From Lentibacillus daqui (GTDB lineage: Bacteria > Bacillota > Bacilli > Bacillales > Amphibacillaceae), in contig NZ_CP114176.1 of the NCBI RefSeq assembly GCF_027186265.1, forward strand, positions 1-64,000: a stretch of DNA of 64,000 nt, written 5' to 3'. The notes beneath the pieces were generated by a model that saw only the letters and a list, made by a program, of their open reading frames with translations, did not search any database and was not told the DNA's origin. A program made the translations under genes and the position numbers. Positions 1-9,428 of this stretch are shown one piece after another; position 1 is the stretch's first letter; each line of letters opens with the position of its first letter.

Positions 1-1362
1 GTGAAAACCGGATTGGAAAACATTGATGAACTTTGGATGGCTACACTGGAAGTCATTGAGGAACAGATCAGTAAACCAAGTTTTGATACATGGTTAAAAA
101 ATACTAAGGCATATTCACTAGACGGTGACACCTTGACGATCTCTGCAATGAATGAATTCTCAAAGGATTGGTTAGAGAGTAAGTATACGAATTTAATTTC
201 CAACGCGTTATATGAAATAACCGGTTCCAAGTTACAAGTGAAATTTATTATTCCTGAAGCTAACACCAAGCCCAATGAGACAAAACCGGTACCTGAACCA
301 ACTGCAGCCAGTAATACCCAAGGCCAGGACACTGCGAAAACCATGCTAAATCCCAATTACGTCTTCGATACATTTGTTATTGGCTCAGGGAACCGTTTTG
401 CTCATGCTGCCTCACTCGCAGTCGCTGAACAACCAGCAAACGCTTACAACCCACTATTTATTTATGGTGGTGTCGGGCTTGGTAAAACACATTTAATGCA
501 TGCAATCGGTCATTATGTACGTGAACACAATCAAAAGGCAAATGTTGTTTATATTACTTCTGAAAAATTTACCAATGAATTTATTAATGCCATCATGGAT
601 AACAAATCAAATAATTTTCGTAATAAATACCGTAACGTCGATGTTCTACTGATTGATGATATTCAGTTTATTGCGGGAAAAGAGTCAACACAAGAGGAAT
701 TCTTCCATACTTTTAATGCGTTACATGAAGAAAATAAACAGATTATTATCTCCAGTGACCGTCCGCCCAAGGAAATACCAACGCTAGAAGATCGCTTGCG
801 TTCCCGGTTTGAATGGGGATTAATCACAGATATAACGCCGCCAGACCTGGAAACAAGAATTGCAATTCTAAGCAAAAAGGCAAAAGCTGAAGGACTTGAT
901 ATTCCAAGTGAGGTAATGAATTATATTGCCAATCAAATAGATACCAATATCAGAGAACTTGAAGGTGCATTAATTCGTGTCGTTGCCTACTCATCGCTTG
1001 TCAACCATGATATTGATGCATCACTTGCGGCAGACGCTTTAAAAGATATTATTCCCAGCAGTAAACCTAAAGTCATTACAATCGACAAAATTCAACAAGC
1101 CGTTGGTGAAAAATATAATGTCAAACTAGAGGATTTTGCAGCAAAAAAACGAACAAAGTCGATTGCTTTTCCGCGTCAAATTGCCATGTATTTAGCGAGG
1201 GAATTAACTGATTTCTCCCTCCCTAAAATCGGAGAGGAATTTGGCGGACGTGATCATACTACCGTCATTCATGCGCACGAAAAAATAGCAAAATTACTTG
1301 AAAATGATACATTACTTGATCGGGAAGTTGAACAATTAAAAGAACAGCTTAAAACATTTTAA
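1..1362 (+). CDS. dnaA: Chromosomal replication initiator DnaA
   Basis: DnaA is the AAA+ ATPase that binds DnaA boxes, opens oriC and loads the replicative helicase. The 453-residue product has an N-terminal helicase-loading domain (about 1-80), a variable linker, the AAA+ core with Walker A GGVGLGKT at 156-163 and Walker B LLIDD ending at D219-D220, and a C-terminal DNA-binding domain with the signature GGRDHTT at 415-421. Length matches the family (about 446-450). It starts with GTG at the first base of the window, so its promoter and the upstream oriC box clusters known in relatives lie outside the window. The origin region follows directly and then dnaN, the usual Bacillus order. Confidence 0.99.
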   Translation: MKTGLENIDELWMATLEVIEEQISKPSFDTWLKNTKAYSLDGDTLTISAMNEFSKDWLESKYTNLISNALYEITGSKLQVKFIIPEANTKPNETKPVPEPTAASNTQGQDTAKTMLNPNYVFDTFVIGSGNRFAHAASLAVAEQPANAYNPLFIYGGVGLGKTHLMHAIGHYVREHNQKANVVYITSEKFTNEFINAIMDNKSNNFRNKYRNVDVLLIDDIQFIAGKESTQEEFFHTFNALHEENKQIIISSDRPPKEIPTLEDRLRSRFEWGLITDITPPDLETRIAILSKKAKAEGLDIPSEVMNYIANQIDTNIRELEGALIRVVAYSSLVNHDIDASLAADALKDIIPSSKPKVITIDKIQQAVGEKYNVKLEDFAAKKRTKSIAFPRQIAMYLARELTDFSLPKIGEEFGGRDHTTVIHAHEKIAKLLENDTLLDREVEQLKEQLKTF

Positions 1363-1633
1363 ACGCACATTGATTCATACTACCGTTATGCACATGTGTA
1401 TAATGTGAACAGTAGTTCCGACTTATCAACACGTTATCCACATGTGTACAACTTCATAAAATAAGCGACATGAACGGTTATCCACATAATCACAGTCCCT
1501 ATTATTATTACTATTATTTTTTATAAAGATAATAAATATAAATACATGGCAAGCACGCTGAATATACATTCCTTTGCTAGAACGGATTATTTGTACAACA
1601 TTTAACTTACTTCCACATAGGAGGACATATTTC
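1363..1633. other. oriC: oriC region between dnaA and dnaN: DnaA boxes, DnaA-trios, AT-rich unwinding element
   Basis: This 271-bp gap holds two perfect DnaA boxes TTATCCACA (1434-1442 and 1478-1486) and two one-mismatch boxes, TTATGCACA (1386-1394) and TTATCAACA (1423-1431), all in the same orientation. Twelve bases after the last perfect box a run of CTA/TTA triplets begins (1499-1516). Read on the other strand this is 3'-GAT-AAT-AAT-AAT-GAT-AAT-5', the DnaA-trio pattern described for the basal unwinding system in B. subtilis. An A/T-only tract follows (to about 1545). The dnaN promoter and ribosome-binding site AGGAGG (1619-1624) are at the right edge. Confidence 0.9.
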
Positions 1634-2770
1634 ATGAAATTTATGATTCAACGCGAGCAATTAATTGCAAGCGTTCAGAATGTAATGAAGGCAATTTCGT
1701 CAAAAACAGCTGTCCCAATCTTAACCGGAATGAAAATAAATGCTGAACAGCACGGGATCACATTAACTGGAAGTGATTCAGACATTTCAATTGAATCATT
1801 TATTCCTGCTGAAGAAGATGGGATTGTTCAAGTGGAAAATATTGAAGAGGGAAGTATTGTTTTACAAGCAAAATATTTCCCTGAAATTGTCCGCAAATTA
1901 CCAGAAAACACTGTAGAAATAGAGGCAGACGACAATCTAAAGGTAACTATTCGTTCCGGTAAAGCCGAGTTTAGTCTTAATGGTCAAGATGCGGAGGAAT
2001 ACCCGCCATTGCCAAGACTGCAAACAGACAACAGCTTTCAAATACCGACAGATATACTTAAAAATCTAATCAAGCAAACCGTATTTGCGGTATCAGCAAT
2101 GGAAACACGTCCCATTCTAACCGGGGTGAATCTGCAACTAAAAAATAGCACGCTAAGTTTTAATGCGACAGACAGCCATCGTCTCGCATCACGGGATGTT
2201 CCTGTTGCCGACACTACCATTGAATTTTCAAATGTGGTTGTACCCGGAAAAAGTTTAACCGAATTAAATAAGATTTTGGCGGATTCTGATGAACCTGTTG
2301 AACTTAGTGTAACTAACAATCAAATTTTATTTCGAACAAATCATTTATATTTTTTATCACGTTTATTAGACGGCAATTACCCGGAAACATCCCGGTTAAT
2401 TCCGGATCAAAGTAAAACGCAAATTACAGTCATTACCAAAGATCTGTTGCATACGATCGATCGTGCCTCACTTTTGGCCAAGGATGAACGAAATAACGTT
2501 GTCAAGTTAACAACAAAAAGTGATCACGTATTAGAGATCTCCAGCAATTCACCGGAAATTGGCCGGGTTGTTGAAGAGGTTTCAGCGGAATCCATCGAAG
2601 GCGAAGATTTAAAGATATCGTTCAGTGCAAAATATATGCTTGATGCGCTAAGGGCAATTAATAATGACATCGTAAAGATTGAATTCACCGGTGCCATGCG
2701 CCCATTTATTATTCAACCAATCACTGATGAACCAATTCTGCAACTTATTTTACCTGTTCGGACATATTAG
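1634..2770 (+). CDS. dnaN: DNA polymerase III beta subunit (sliding clamp)
   Basis: DnaN forms the ring-shaped dimer that tethers the replicative polymerase to DNA and is the docking platform for many replication and repair proteins. The 378-residue product has the three repeated clamp folds and ends with the conserved LILPVRTY. I chose ATG 1634 because AGGAGG (1619-1624) sits just upstream and the protein then begins MKFMIQREQL as in relatives. The frame is open further upstream from 1574, but that extension would run through the origin region and has no ribosome-binding site. A strong hairpin terminator follows at 2825-2856. Confidence 0.98.
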   Translation: MKFMIQREQLIASVQNVMKAISSKTAVPILTGMKINAEQHGITLTGSDSDISIESFIPAEEDGIVQVENIEEGSIVLQAKYFPEIVRKLPENTVEIEADDNLKVTIRSGKAEFSLNGQDAEEYPPLPRLQTDNSFQIPTDILKNLIKQTVFAVSAMETRPILTGVNLQLKNSTLSFNATDSHRLASRDVPVADTTIEFSNVVVPGKSLTELNKILADSDEPVELSVTNNQILFRTNHLYFLSRLLDGNYPETSRLIPDQSKTQITVITKDLLHTIDRASLLAKDERNNVVKLTTKSDHVLEISSNSPEIGRVVEEVSAESIEGEDLKISFSAKYMLDALRAINNDIVKIEFTGAMRPFIIQPITDEPILQLILPVRTY

Positions 2771-2824
2771 AAAAAACTCTGGCAGTAGTTTCCTTTTTTA
2801 CTCTTTTTGGAAAAAATGTTATCT

Positions 2825-2860
2825 AAAGGCCCTTATCTTGTTTGATAAGGACCTTTTACT
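2825..2860 (+). terminator. Rho-independent terminator after dnaN
   Basis: An AAAGGcCCTTATC arm pairs with GATAAGGaCCTTT around a short TTGTTT loop, followed by a T-rich run. It separates dnaA-dnaN from yaaA-recF-remB-gyrBA. A possible -10 box TACAAT for yaaA lies downstream at 2915-2920, with no convincing -35. Confidence 0.75.
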
Positions 2861-2998
2861 GTTTATTAAATCATATATATTATGTCCTTCCTTTCTTTCA
2901 TGACAAAACTTTAGTACAATAGAGTATGGATATTAATCGTGCATGACGAACAAATGAGAATGAAACGAATATATTTTGCATTAAAAGTGGTGAAAAAC

Positions 2999-3217
2999 TT
3001 GCATAAACAAATTGAAATAGACACCGAATTCATTACATTGGGCCAGTTTTTAAAGCTGACAAATATTTTTGAATCAGGCGGTATGATTAAGGCTTTTCTA
3101 CAAGATTTTGGTGTTATGGTTAATGGTGAGCAAGAGCATCGCCGTGGCAGAAAACTCTATGAACATGATGTGATTGAAGTAGAGCAAAACGGGTCCTATA
3201 TAGTTACTAAGAAATAA
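2999..3217 (+). CDS. yaaA: S4-domain RNA-binding protein YaaA
   Basis: YaaA is a small S4-fold RNA-binding protein conserved between dnaN and recF in Bacillaceae. The B. subtilis protein is linked to large ribosomal subunit assembly. From TTG 2999 the product is 72 residues, close to the 71 of B. subtilis, and keeps the hallmark segments IDTEFITLGQFLKL and RRGRKLY. GTGGTG at 2987-2992, six bases upstream, serves as ribosome-binding site. An in-frame GTG at 2939 would add 20 residues with no homology to the family and no Shine-Dalgarno, so I prefer the TTG. recF follows after about 40 bases. Confidence 0.85.
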   Translation: MHKQIEIDTEFITLGQFLKLTNIFESGGMIKAFLQDFGVMVNGEQEHRRGRKLYEHDVIEVEQNGSYIVTKK

Positions 3218-3257
3218 CATACATGTTGCTAAACAAATGGAAAAAAGAGGAATTTAA

Positions 3258-4370
3258 ATGCATATTCAGCAATTAACCTTGAAAAATTATCGAAATTATG
3301 ATCAGCTGGACCTCGCGTTTGATGATAAAATCAATCTTATTATTGGTGAAAATGCACAAGGAAAGACAAACCTGATGGAAGCCATTTATGTTTTAGCATT
3401 CACCAAGTCCCATCGAACAGCAAGGGAAAAAGAACTCATCCAGTGGGAGAAAGAATATGCTAAAATAGAGGGAAGGATTACAAAACGAAATCAATCGCTG
3501 CCACTTGAAATTGTTATCTCCTCAAAAGGGAAAAAAGCAAAAATGAATCATATGGAACAAAAGCGCCTGAGTGATTATGTGGGCGCATTAAACGTCGTTA
3601 TGTTTGCCCCGGAAGATTTGACGCTGGTTAAAGGTGTGCCGCAAATTCGCCGACGGTTTATTGATATGGAACTTGGTCAAATTCAACCCCGATATGTTTA
3701 TCATTTAGGACAGTATCAAAAAATATTAAAACAACGAAATCATTTATTAAAACAAATGCAACGCCAGTCAGTATTTGATCGTACCATGCTTACTGTTTTA
3801 ACGGAGCAGTTAATTGAACATGCTGCAACATTAGTTGAGCGGCGATTTAACTTCCTGGATTTATTGCGGAAATGGGCAGGTCCTATTCATCGGGGAATAA
3901 GTCGGGGGCTTGAAAGCCTTGAAATCCAGTATTCTCCAACGATTGAAGTATCAGAAACAGCAAATAAGGAGAAAATAGTAACAACTTATCTATCCAAATT
4001 TAAAAGCCTGCAAGATAAAGAAATTGACCGGGGAACCACCTTGATCGGTCCACACCGTGATGATTTGTTGTTTTTGGTCAACAACAAGGATGTGCAAACC
4101 TTTGGCTCCCAAGGCCAGCAGCGAACAACTGCATTATCCCTTAAGCTTGCCGAGATTGAGTTAATTTGTAATGAAGTTGGTGAATATCCGGTACTTTTAC
4201 TTGATGATGTATTGAGTGAACTGGATGATTACCGGCAATCTCATCTGTTAAATACGATTAAAGGTAAGGTTCAAACCTTTGTATCAACAACAAGCATTGA
4301 AGGAATTAACCATGATACATTGCAGGAAGCGGAGCTATTTCGTGTCAGAAACGGCACAGTAGATACATAG
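3258..4370 (+). CDS. recF: DNA replication and repair protein RecF
   Basis: RecF is an SMC-like ATPase that with RecO and RecR loads RecA at single-strand gaps. The 370-residue product has the N-terminal Walker A GENAQGKTN, the signature region GSQGQQRTTALSLKLAEI and the Walker B LLLDDVLSELD near the C-terminus. Length matches the family (about 370). It lies in the yaaA-recF-remB-gyrB group, and the remB Shine-Dalgarno overlaps the end of the gene. recR is also in this window, at about 34.3 kb. Confidence 0.98.
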   Translation: MHIQQLTLKNYRNYDQLDLAFDDKINLIIGENAQGKTNLMEAIYVLAFTKSHRTAREKELIQWEKEYAKIEGRITKRNQSLPLEIVISSKGKKAKMNHMEQKRLSDYVGALNVVMFAPEDLTLVKGVPQIRRRFIDMELGQIQPRYVYHLGQYQKILKQRNHLLKQMQRQSVFDRTMLTVLTEQLIEHAATLVERRFNFLDLLRKWAGPIHRGISRGLESLEIQYSPTIEVSETANKEKIVTTYLSKFKSLQDKEIDRGTTLIGPHRDDLLFLVNNKDVQTFGSQGQQRTTALSLKLAEIELICNEVGEYPVLLLDDVLSELDDYRQSHLLNTIKGKVQTFVSTTSIEGINHDTLQEAELFRVRNGTVDT

Positions 4371-4384
4371 AGGTGGTGAAACTG

Positions 4385-4663
4385 ATGTTTATTCACATTG
4401 GAAATGATACAGTTATACAATCAAAAGATGTGGTCACCATTATTGACCGAAATGTGGTTACTTCCTCTTCCATCATGGAGGAGATGATGAATGCTGCCAA
4501 ACAAACGGACAAGATAGCAGGCGATCCTGATGAGTCAAAATCTGTTGTGGTGACCACTGATTATATTTACTACAGTTCACTATCCGTATCTACACTAAAA
4601 AAACGAGCAAGTATGATCTCAACAATCAGCAAGCTGGATGATTATGTGGAGGAAATCGAGTGA
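4385..4663 (+). CDS. remB: Extracellular matrix regulator RemB (YaaB, DUF370 family)
   Basis: The 92-residue product begins MFIHIGNDTVI and contains VVTTDYIYYSSLSVSTLKKRA, matching B. subtilis YaaB/RemB, which influences biofilm matrix gene expression. ATG 4385 is chosen because GAGGTGG (4371-4377) is at the right distance. The frame is open four codons further upstream, but that start would overlap the Shine-Dalgarno. The gene is placed between recF and gyrB as in B. subtilis. The mechanism is not well established for this protein. Confidence 0.9.
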   Translation: MFIHIGNDTVIQSKDVVTIIDRNVVTSSSIMEEMMNAAKQTDKIAGDPDESKSVVVTTDYIYYSSLSVSTLKKRASMISTISKLDDYVEEIE

Positions 4664-4817
4664 AAAGCTGAAATGCCCGGTAAGCGGCATGAAACTAACA
4701 AGTTTATAAAACCATGAATTTATACTTTTTTATAAAAAGAAAATAACAGCGGTCTTGCTGTATACGATATAACGAATATTAGAGATGACTCTTGTATGAA
4801 GAAATGTGGGTGAAAAA

Positions 4818-6743
4818 ATGTCAATAGACAACAGAGTATCAGATAAACAAGCCTATAATGCAGATCAGATCCAGGTACTTGAAGGGCTTGAGGCTGTTCG
4901 CAAACGGCCTGGTATGTATATTGGTTCAACGAGTGAAAGAGGCTTACATCATCTGGTTTGGGAAATTGTGGATAATAGTATTGATGAGGCTTTGGCCGGC
5001 TTTTGTGATCATATCCAGGTCATTATCGAAAAGGATAATAGCGTCACAGTAAAAGATAATGGCCGGGGAATTCCAGTTGATATTCAAAAGAAAACAGGCA
5101 AACCTGCACTGGAAGTAATCATGACTGTCTTGCACGCCGGAGGGAAATTTGGCGGTGGCGGTTATAAGGTATCCGGTGGTCTGCATGGTGTTGGAGCATC
5201 AGTTGTCAATGCATTATCAAGCAATTTGGAAGTGTATGTCCATCGGGATGGCAAAATATACTTTTTGGCTTTTGAAAAGGGTGTTGCACAGGATGGAATT
5301 AAAGTAATTGGTGAAACAGAGATTACTGGTACAATTACCCACTTTAAGCCTGACCCGGAAATATTTACGGAAACAACGGCATTTGAATTTGACACCTTAC
5401 AGCAGCGTGTTCGTGAATTAGCCTTTTTAAATAAGGGAATTCGGATTTCATTAGAAGATAAACGTACAGACGAAGAACCCGTGACCTTTCACTATGAAGG
5501 CGGGATTAAGTCATATGTTGAATATATTAATCGTACGAAAGAAGTACTGCACCCGCCGTTTTATGCTGAAACGGAAGAACAGAATATTATCGTCGAAGTA
5601 GCTATCCAATACAATGATGGCTTTGCCAGTAATATTTACTCGTTTGCCAATAATATTCATACCTATGAAGGTGGCACCCATGAGGCTGGTTTCAAAACAG
5701 GGCTGACACGGGTGATTAATGATTATGCGCGAAAGAATAGCCTGTTTAAGGAAAATGACCCGAATTTGACAGGTGATGATGTACGTGAAGGGTTGACTGC
5801 GATCGTATCCATTAAACATCCTGACCCGCAATTTGAAGGTCAAACAAAGACAAAACTAGGCAATAGCGAAGTTCGTACGGTTACCGATGCGGCCTTTAGT
5901 GAATCCTTTTCCAATTTTTTATTTGAAAATCCAACAACTGCAAAGATTATTGTGGAAAAAGGTTTGATGGCTTCAAGGGCACGAATGGCAGCTAAGAAGG
6001 CACGTGAATTAACCCGTAGAAAAGGTGCCTTGGAAGTTTCCAATCTTCCGGGAAAACTTGCAGATTGTTCGTCCCGTGACGCTGAAATAAGTGAATTATA
6101 CATTGTTGAGGGAGATTCCGCTGGTGGATCTGCAAAACAAGGACGTGACCGGCATTTTCAGGCGATCCTGCCGCTACGTGGGAAAATTCTAAACGTGGAG
6201 AAAGCCCGATTGGATAAGATCTTGTCGAATAATGAAGTACGAATGATGATTACTGCTCTTGGAACCGGAATTGCGGAGGATTTTGATATCACCAAGGCAC
6301 GTTATCATAAAGTAGTAATCATGACCGACGCAGATGTGGATGGTGCGCATATCAGGACATTATTATTAACCTTTTTCTATCGGTATATGCGTCCATTAAT
6401 TGAAAATGGTTATATTTACATTGCTCAGCCACCGCTTTATAAAATCCAGCAAGGTAAAATAGCCCACTATGCTTATGATGATAAGGAATTGGATCGTATT
6501 TTGGAGGAAATTCCCAAGGTACCAAAACCAGGTTTACAACGTTATAAAGGTCTTGGTGAAATGAATGCCGAACAGTTATGGGAAACAACCATGAATCCGG
6601 AGTCCAGAACATTACTGCAAGTGGAACTGGAAGATGCGATTGATGCGGATCAGGTGTTTAATATCCTGATGGGTGACAAGGTAGAACCAAGACGGAACTT
6701 TATCCAGGAAAATGCGCAATATGTGAAGAACCTGGATATTTAA
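4818..6743 (+). CDS. gyrB: DNA gyrase subunit B
   Basis: GyrB is the ATPase subunit of gyrase, which introduces negative supercoils. The 641-residue protein has the GHKL ATPase domain (VDNSIDEALAG, DNGRGIPV), a transducer domain and the TOPRIM domain (EGDSAGGSAKQGRDR and DADVDGAHIRTLLL). Length is close to B. subtilis GyrB (638). I chose ATG 4818; an in-frame GTG at 4806 would add four residues. The upstream 150 bp holds a possible weak sigma-A promoter (TTGCTG near 4755 and TATTAG near 4777). gyrA follows after 120 bp. Confidence 0.98.
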   Translation: MSIDNRVSDKQAYNADQIQVLEGLEAVRKRPGMYIGSTSERGLHHLVWEIVDNSIDEALAGFCDHIQVIIEKDNSVTVKDNGRGIPVDIQKKTGKPALEVIMTVLHAGGKFGGGGYKVSGGLHGVGASVVNALSSNLEVYVHRDGKIYFLAFEKGVAQDGIKVIGETEITGTITHFKPDPEIFTETTAFEFDTLQQRVRELAFLNKGIRISLEDKRTDEEPVTFHYEGGIKSYVEYINRTKEVLHPPFYAETEEQNIIVEVAIQYNDGFASNIYSFANNIHTYEGGTHEAGFKTGLTRVINDYARKNSLFKENDPNLTGDDVREGLTAIVSIKHPDPQFEGQTKTKLGNSEVRTVTDAAFSESFSNFLFENPTTAKIIVEKGLMASRARMAAKKARELTRRKGALEVSNLPGKLADCSSRDAEISELYIVEGDSAGGSAKQGRDRHFQAILPLRGKILNVEKARLDKILSNNEVRMMITALGTGIAEDFDITKARYHKVVIMTDADVDGAHIRTLLLTFFYRYMRPLIENGYIYIAQPPLYKIQQGKIAHYAYDDKELDRILEEIPKVPKPGLQRYKGLGEMNAEQLWETTMNPESRTLLQVELEDAIDADQVFNILMGDKVEPRRNFIQENAQYVKNLDI

Positions 6744-6755
6744 TTGATGCATAAG

Positions 6756-6790
6756 AACAAAGGCGCTGGAGCCGGCATAAGCAGAACAGA
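6756..6790. repeat. Fragment of dispersed GGCGCTGGAGCCGG repeat
   Basis: The segment contains GGCGCTGGAGCCGG followed by GCATAAGC, shared with the element after pdxT at about 16.92 kb. Here it is a short remnant in the gyrB-gyrA gap, with no coding potential. The rest of the 120-bp gap carries only the gyrA ribosome-binding site. Confidence 0.6.
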
Positions 6791-6863
6791 GTCTGAATTT
6801 CTTAACCAGAAGATAATCCGGTGACCAGTAGAAGTCGGGGGTCTGAATCAGGAGGTAGAGTAG

Positions 6864-9389
6864 ATGGCGGATCAACAACGTCCAAATGTTCAGGAAGTGA
6901 ATCTTAGTCAGGAAATGCGGACATCCTTTCTTGACTATGCAATGAGTGTAATTGTGTCACGTGCATTGCCTGATGTGCGTGATGGTTTGAAGCCGGTTCA
7001 TCGCAGAATATTATTTGCGATGAACGATTTAGGTATGCATGCGGATAAAGCATATAAAAAATCCGCTCGTATTGTCGGTGAAGTAATCGGTAAGTATCAT
7101 CCACATGGTGACTCTGCCGTGTATGAATCAATGGTACGGATGGCACAGGATTTTAGTTATCGGTATATGCTTGTTGATGGACACGGGAATTTTGGGTCCG
7201 TTGACGGTGATTCGGCAGCGGCAATGCGATATACAGAGGCGCGTATGTCCAAAATATCAATGGAGTTACTTCGCGACATCAATAAGGATACCATTGATTA
7301 CCAGGATAACTATGATGGTACAGAACGCGAGCCAATTGTGTTTCCTTCCCGCTTTCCAAACTTGATTGTTAACGGGACATCGGGAATTGCTGTCGGGATG
7401 GCGACAAACATTCCGCCGCACAATTTGGGTGAAACAATTGATGCAGTTCTGGCTATAAGTAAAGACCCGGAAATTTCCATTGGAGAATTAATGGAAAACT
7501 ATATCCATGGTCCCGACTTCCCGACTGCAGGTCAAATTCTTGGACTCAGTGGTATTCGCAAGGCGTATGAAACAGGAAAAGGATCGATCACGATTCGGGC
7601 AAAAGTGAATATTGAGGAACAGGCAAATGGCAAGGCAACGATCATTGCAACTGAACTGCCTTACCAGGTAAACAAGGCAAAATTAGTGGAAAAGATTGCT
7701 GAACTTGTCAGGGATAAACGGATTGACGGAATTACTGATTTACGCGATGAATCTGATCGAAATGGTCTGCGTGTTGTCATTGAATTACGTCGTGATGTCA
7801 ATCCAAATGTGGTGTTGAATAATTTATATAAATATACAGCACTTCAAACAACATTTGGAATCAATATGCTGGCACTGGTTGACGGACATCCAAAGGTATT
7901 AACGATAAAACAATGCCTGGTACACTATTTGGATCACCAAAAAGTCATCATTAAACGTCGTACGGCATTTGAACTTAAAAAAGCAGAAGCCCGGGCACAC
8001 ATATTGGAAGGATTGCGGATAGCACTTGATCATCTTGATGAAGTTATTTCACTTATTCGCAACTCCAAAACAGCCGATATTGCCCGTGATGGCTTGATGG
8101 AACGCTTCAAGTTGTCAGAAAAACAGGCACAGGCAATTCTTGATATGCGTTTGCAACGACTAACCGGTTTGGAACGGGAAAAGATCGAAAGCGAATATAA
8201 TGACTTAGTCAAACTAATAGAGGAATTGAAGGCGATTCTGGCTGATGATGAAAAAGTGCTTGAGATCATCCGTGAAGAGTTAACTGAAATAAAAGAGCGC
8301 TACAGCGATGACCGGCGGACGGAAATCATGGTTGGCGGCGCTGATTTTTTCGAGGATGAAGACTTAATTCCGGAAGAAAATATCGTCATTACGCTAACCC
8401 ACAAGGGGTATATTAAACGCCTGCCATCGTCGACATATCGTACTCAAAAACGTGGTGGCCGGGGAATACAAGGAATGGGGACAAATGAAGATGACTTTGT
8501 CGAACATTTAGTGTCCACCTCCACCCATGATACGGTACTTTTCTTCACGAATAAAGGGAAAGTATACAAGGTCAAAGGTTACGAGATACCTGAATTTGGA
8601 CGGACAGCCAAAGGAATTCCTATTATTAATGTGCTGCAGATCGAACCGGATGAATGGGTAAATGCAGTGATTACGATTGAACAGTTTTCTGACGACTGGT
8701 ATTTCTTTTTCACGACAAAATATGGCATTTCCAAACGGACGAGTTTGTCACAATTCGCTAATATACGAAAGGGCGGGTTAATTGCCTTGAATCTTCGCGA
8801 GGGTGATGAATTAATCTCTGTACGTTTAACCGATGGGAATAAACATATTATGATTGGCACCCGAAATGGTTATCTTATTCGCTTTCCTGAAGACCAAATT
8901 CGTTCAATGGGACGTATCTCAGCTGGCGTCAAAGGTATTTCATTACGTGGTGATGATGAAGTGATTTCCATGGAGATTCTTGAAGAAGGTTCCAGAATCC
9001 TGAATGTTACCAGCAAAGGGTATGGAAAACAAACACCTGAAGCAGAATACCGGGTAACAAATCGTGGCGGTAAGGGAATCTTCACTTGTAACGTAACAGA
9101 AAAGACCGGACATGTAGTTGCTGTTAAGGCAGTTACCGGTGAAGAGGATATGATGTTAATTACTGTTGCGGGTGTGTTAATTCGTATTCCGGTCGGCGGT
9201 ATTTCAGAAACAGGAAGAAATACACAAGGTGTCCGCCTGATTCGTCTTCACGATGAAGAGGAAGTTGCTACAGTTACAATACTAGAACGAGACGAAGACG
9301 AAGAAGAAGAAAGTGACGATGAGGAAGTAATCAACGAAGAAACGAAACCGGCAGAGAAAATAGATGAAAATGATGACGATGAAGAATAA
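6864..9389 (+). CDS. gyrA: DNA gyrase subunit A
   Basis: GyrA is the DNA-breaking and -wrapping subunit of gyrase. The 841-residue protein has the winged-helix breakage-reunion domain with catalytic Tyr123 in MRYTEAR and a C-terminal six-bladed beta-pinwheel with a GyrA box in the RGGRGIQGMG segment. The positions that determine quinolone response are the susceptible type, Ser84 and Glu88. The last 40 or so residues are extremely acidic (long runs of D and E), more than in B. subtilis, consistent with a salt-adapted organism. The start ATG 6864 is preceded by GGAGGTAG. A bidirectional terminator follows. Confidence 0.98.
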   Translation: MADQQRPNVQEVNLSQEMRTSFLDYAMSVIVSRALPDVRDGLKPVHRRILFAMNDLGMHADKAYKKSARIVGEVIGKYHPHGDSAVYESMVRMAQDFSYRYMLVDGHGNFGSVDGDSAAAMRYTEARMSKISMELLRDINKDTIDYQDNYDGTEREPIVFPSRFPNLIVNGTSGIAVGMATNIPPHNLGETIDAVLAISKDPEISIGELMENYIHGPDFPTAGQILGLSGIRKAYETGKGSITIRAKVNIEEQANGKATIIATELPYQVNKAKLVEKIAELVRDKRIDGITDLRDESDRNGLRVVIELRRDVNPNVVLNNLYKYTALQTTFGINMLALVDGHPKVLTIKQCLVHYLDHQKVIIKRRTAFELKKAEARAHILEGLRIALDHLDEVISLIRNSKTADIARDGLMERFKLSEKQAQAILDMRLQRLTGLEREKIESEYNDLVKLIEELKAILADDEKVLEIIREELTEIKERYSDDRRTEIMVGGADFFEDEDLIPEENIVITLTHKGYIKRLPSSTYRTQKRGGRGIQGMGTNEDDFVEHLVSTSTHDTVLFFTNKGKVYKVKGYEIPEFGRTAKGIPIINVLQIEPDEWVNAVITIEQFSDDWYFFFTTKYGISKRTSLSQFANIRKGGLIALNLREGDELISVRLTDGNKHIMIGTRNGYLIRFPEDQIRSMGRISAGVKGISLRGDDEVISMEILEEGSRILNVTSKGYGKQTPEAEYRVTNRGGKGIFTCNVTEKTGHVVAVKAVTGEEDMMLITVAGVLIRIPVGGISETGRNTQGVRLIRLHDEEEVATVTILERDEDEEEESDDEEVINEETKPAEKIDENDDDEE

Positions 9390-9392
9390 TCT

Positions 9393-9424
9393 AAAGGTGA
9401 CCTGTGTCATTCATGGTCACCTTT
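9393..9424. terminator. Bidirectional terminator between gyrA and yaaC
   Basis: Arms AAAGGTGACC (9393-9402) and GGTCACCTTT (9415-9424) are a perfect 10-bp inverted repeat with a 12-base loop. T/A runs on both sides serve the convergent gyrA (+) and yaaC (-). Confidence 0.85.
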
Positions 9425-9428
9425 ATTC

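Noticed and set aside
1574..1633. N-terminal extension of dnaN into the origin
   Set aside because: ATG 1634 has a perfect Shine-Dalgarno and the family start. The extension would translate origin DNA.
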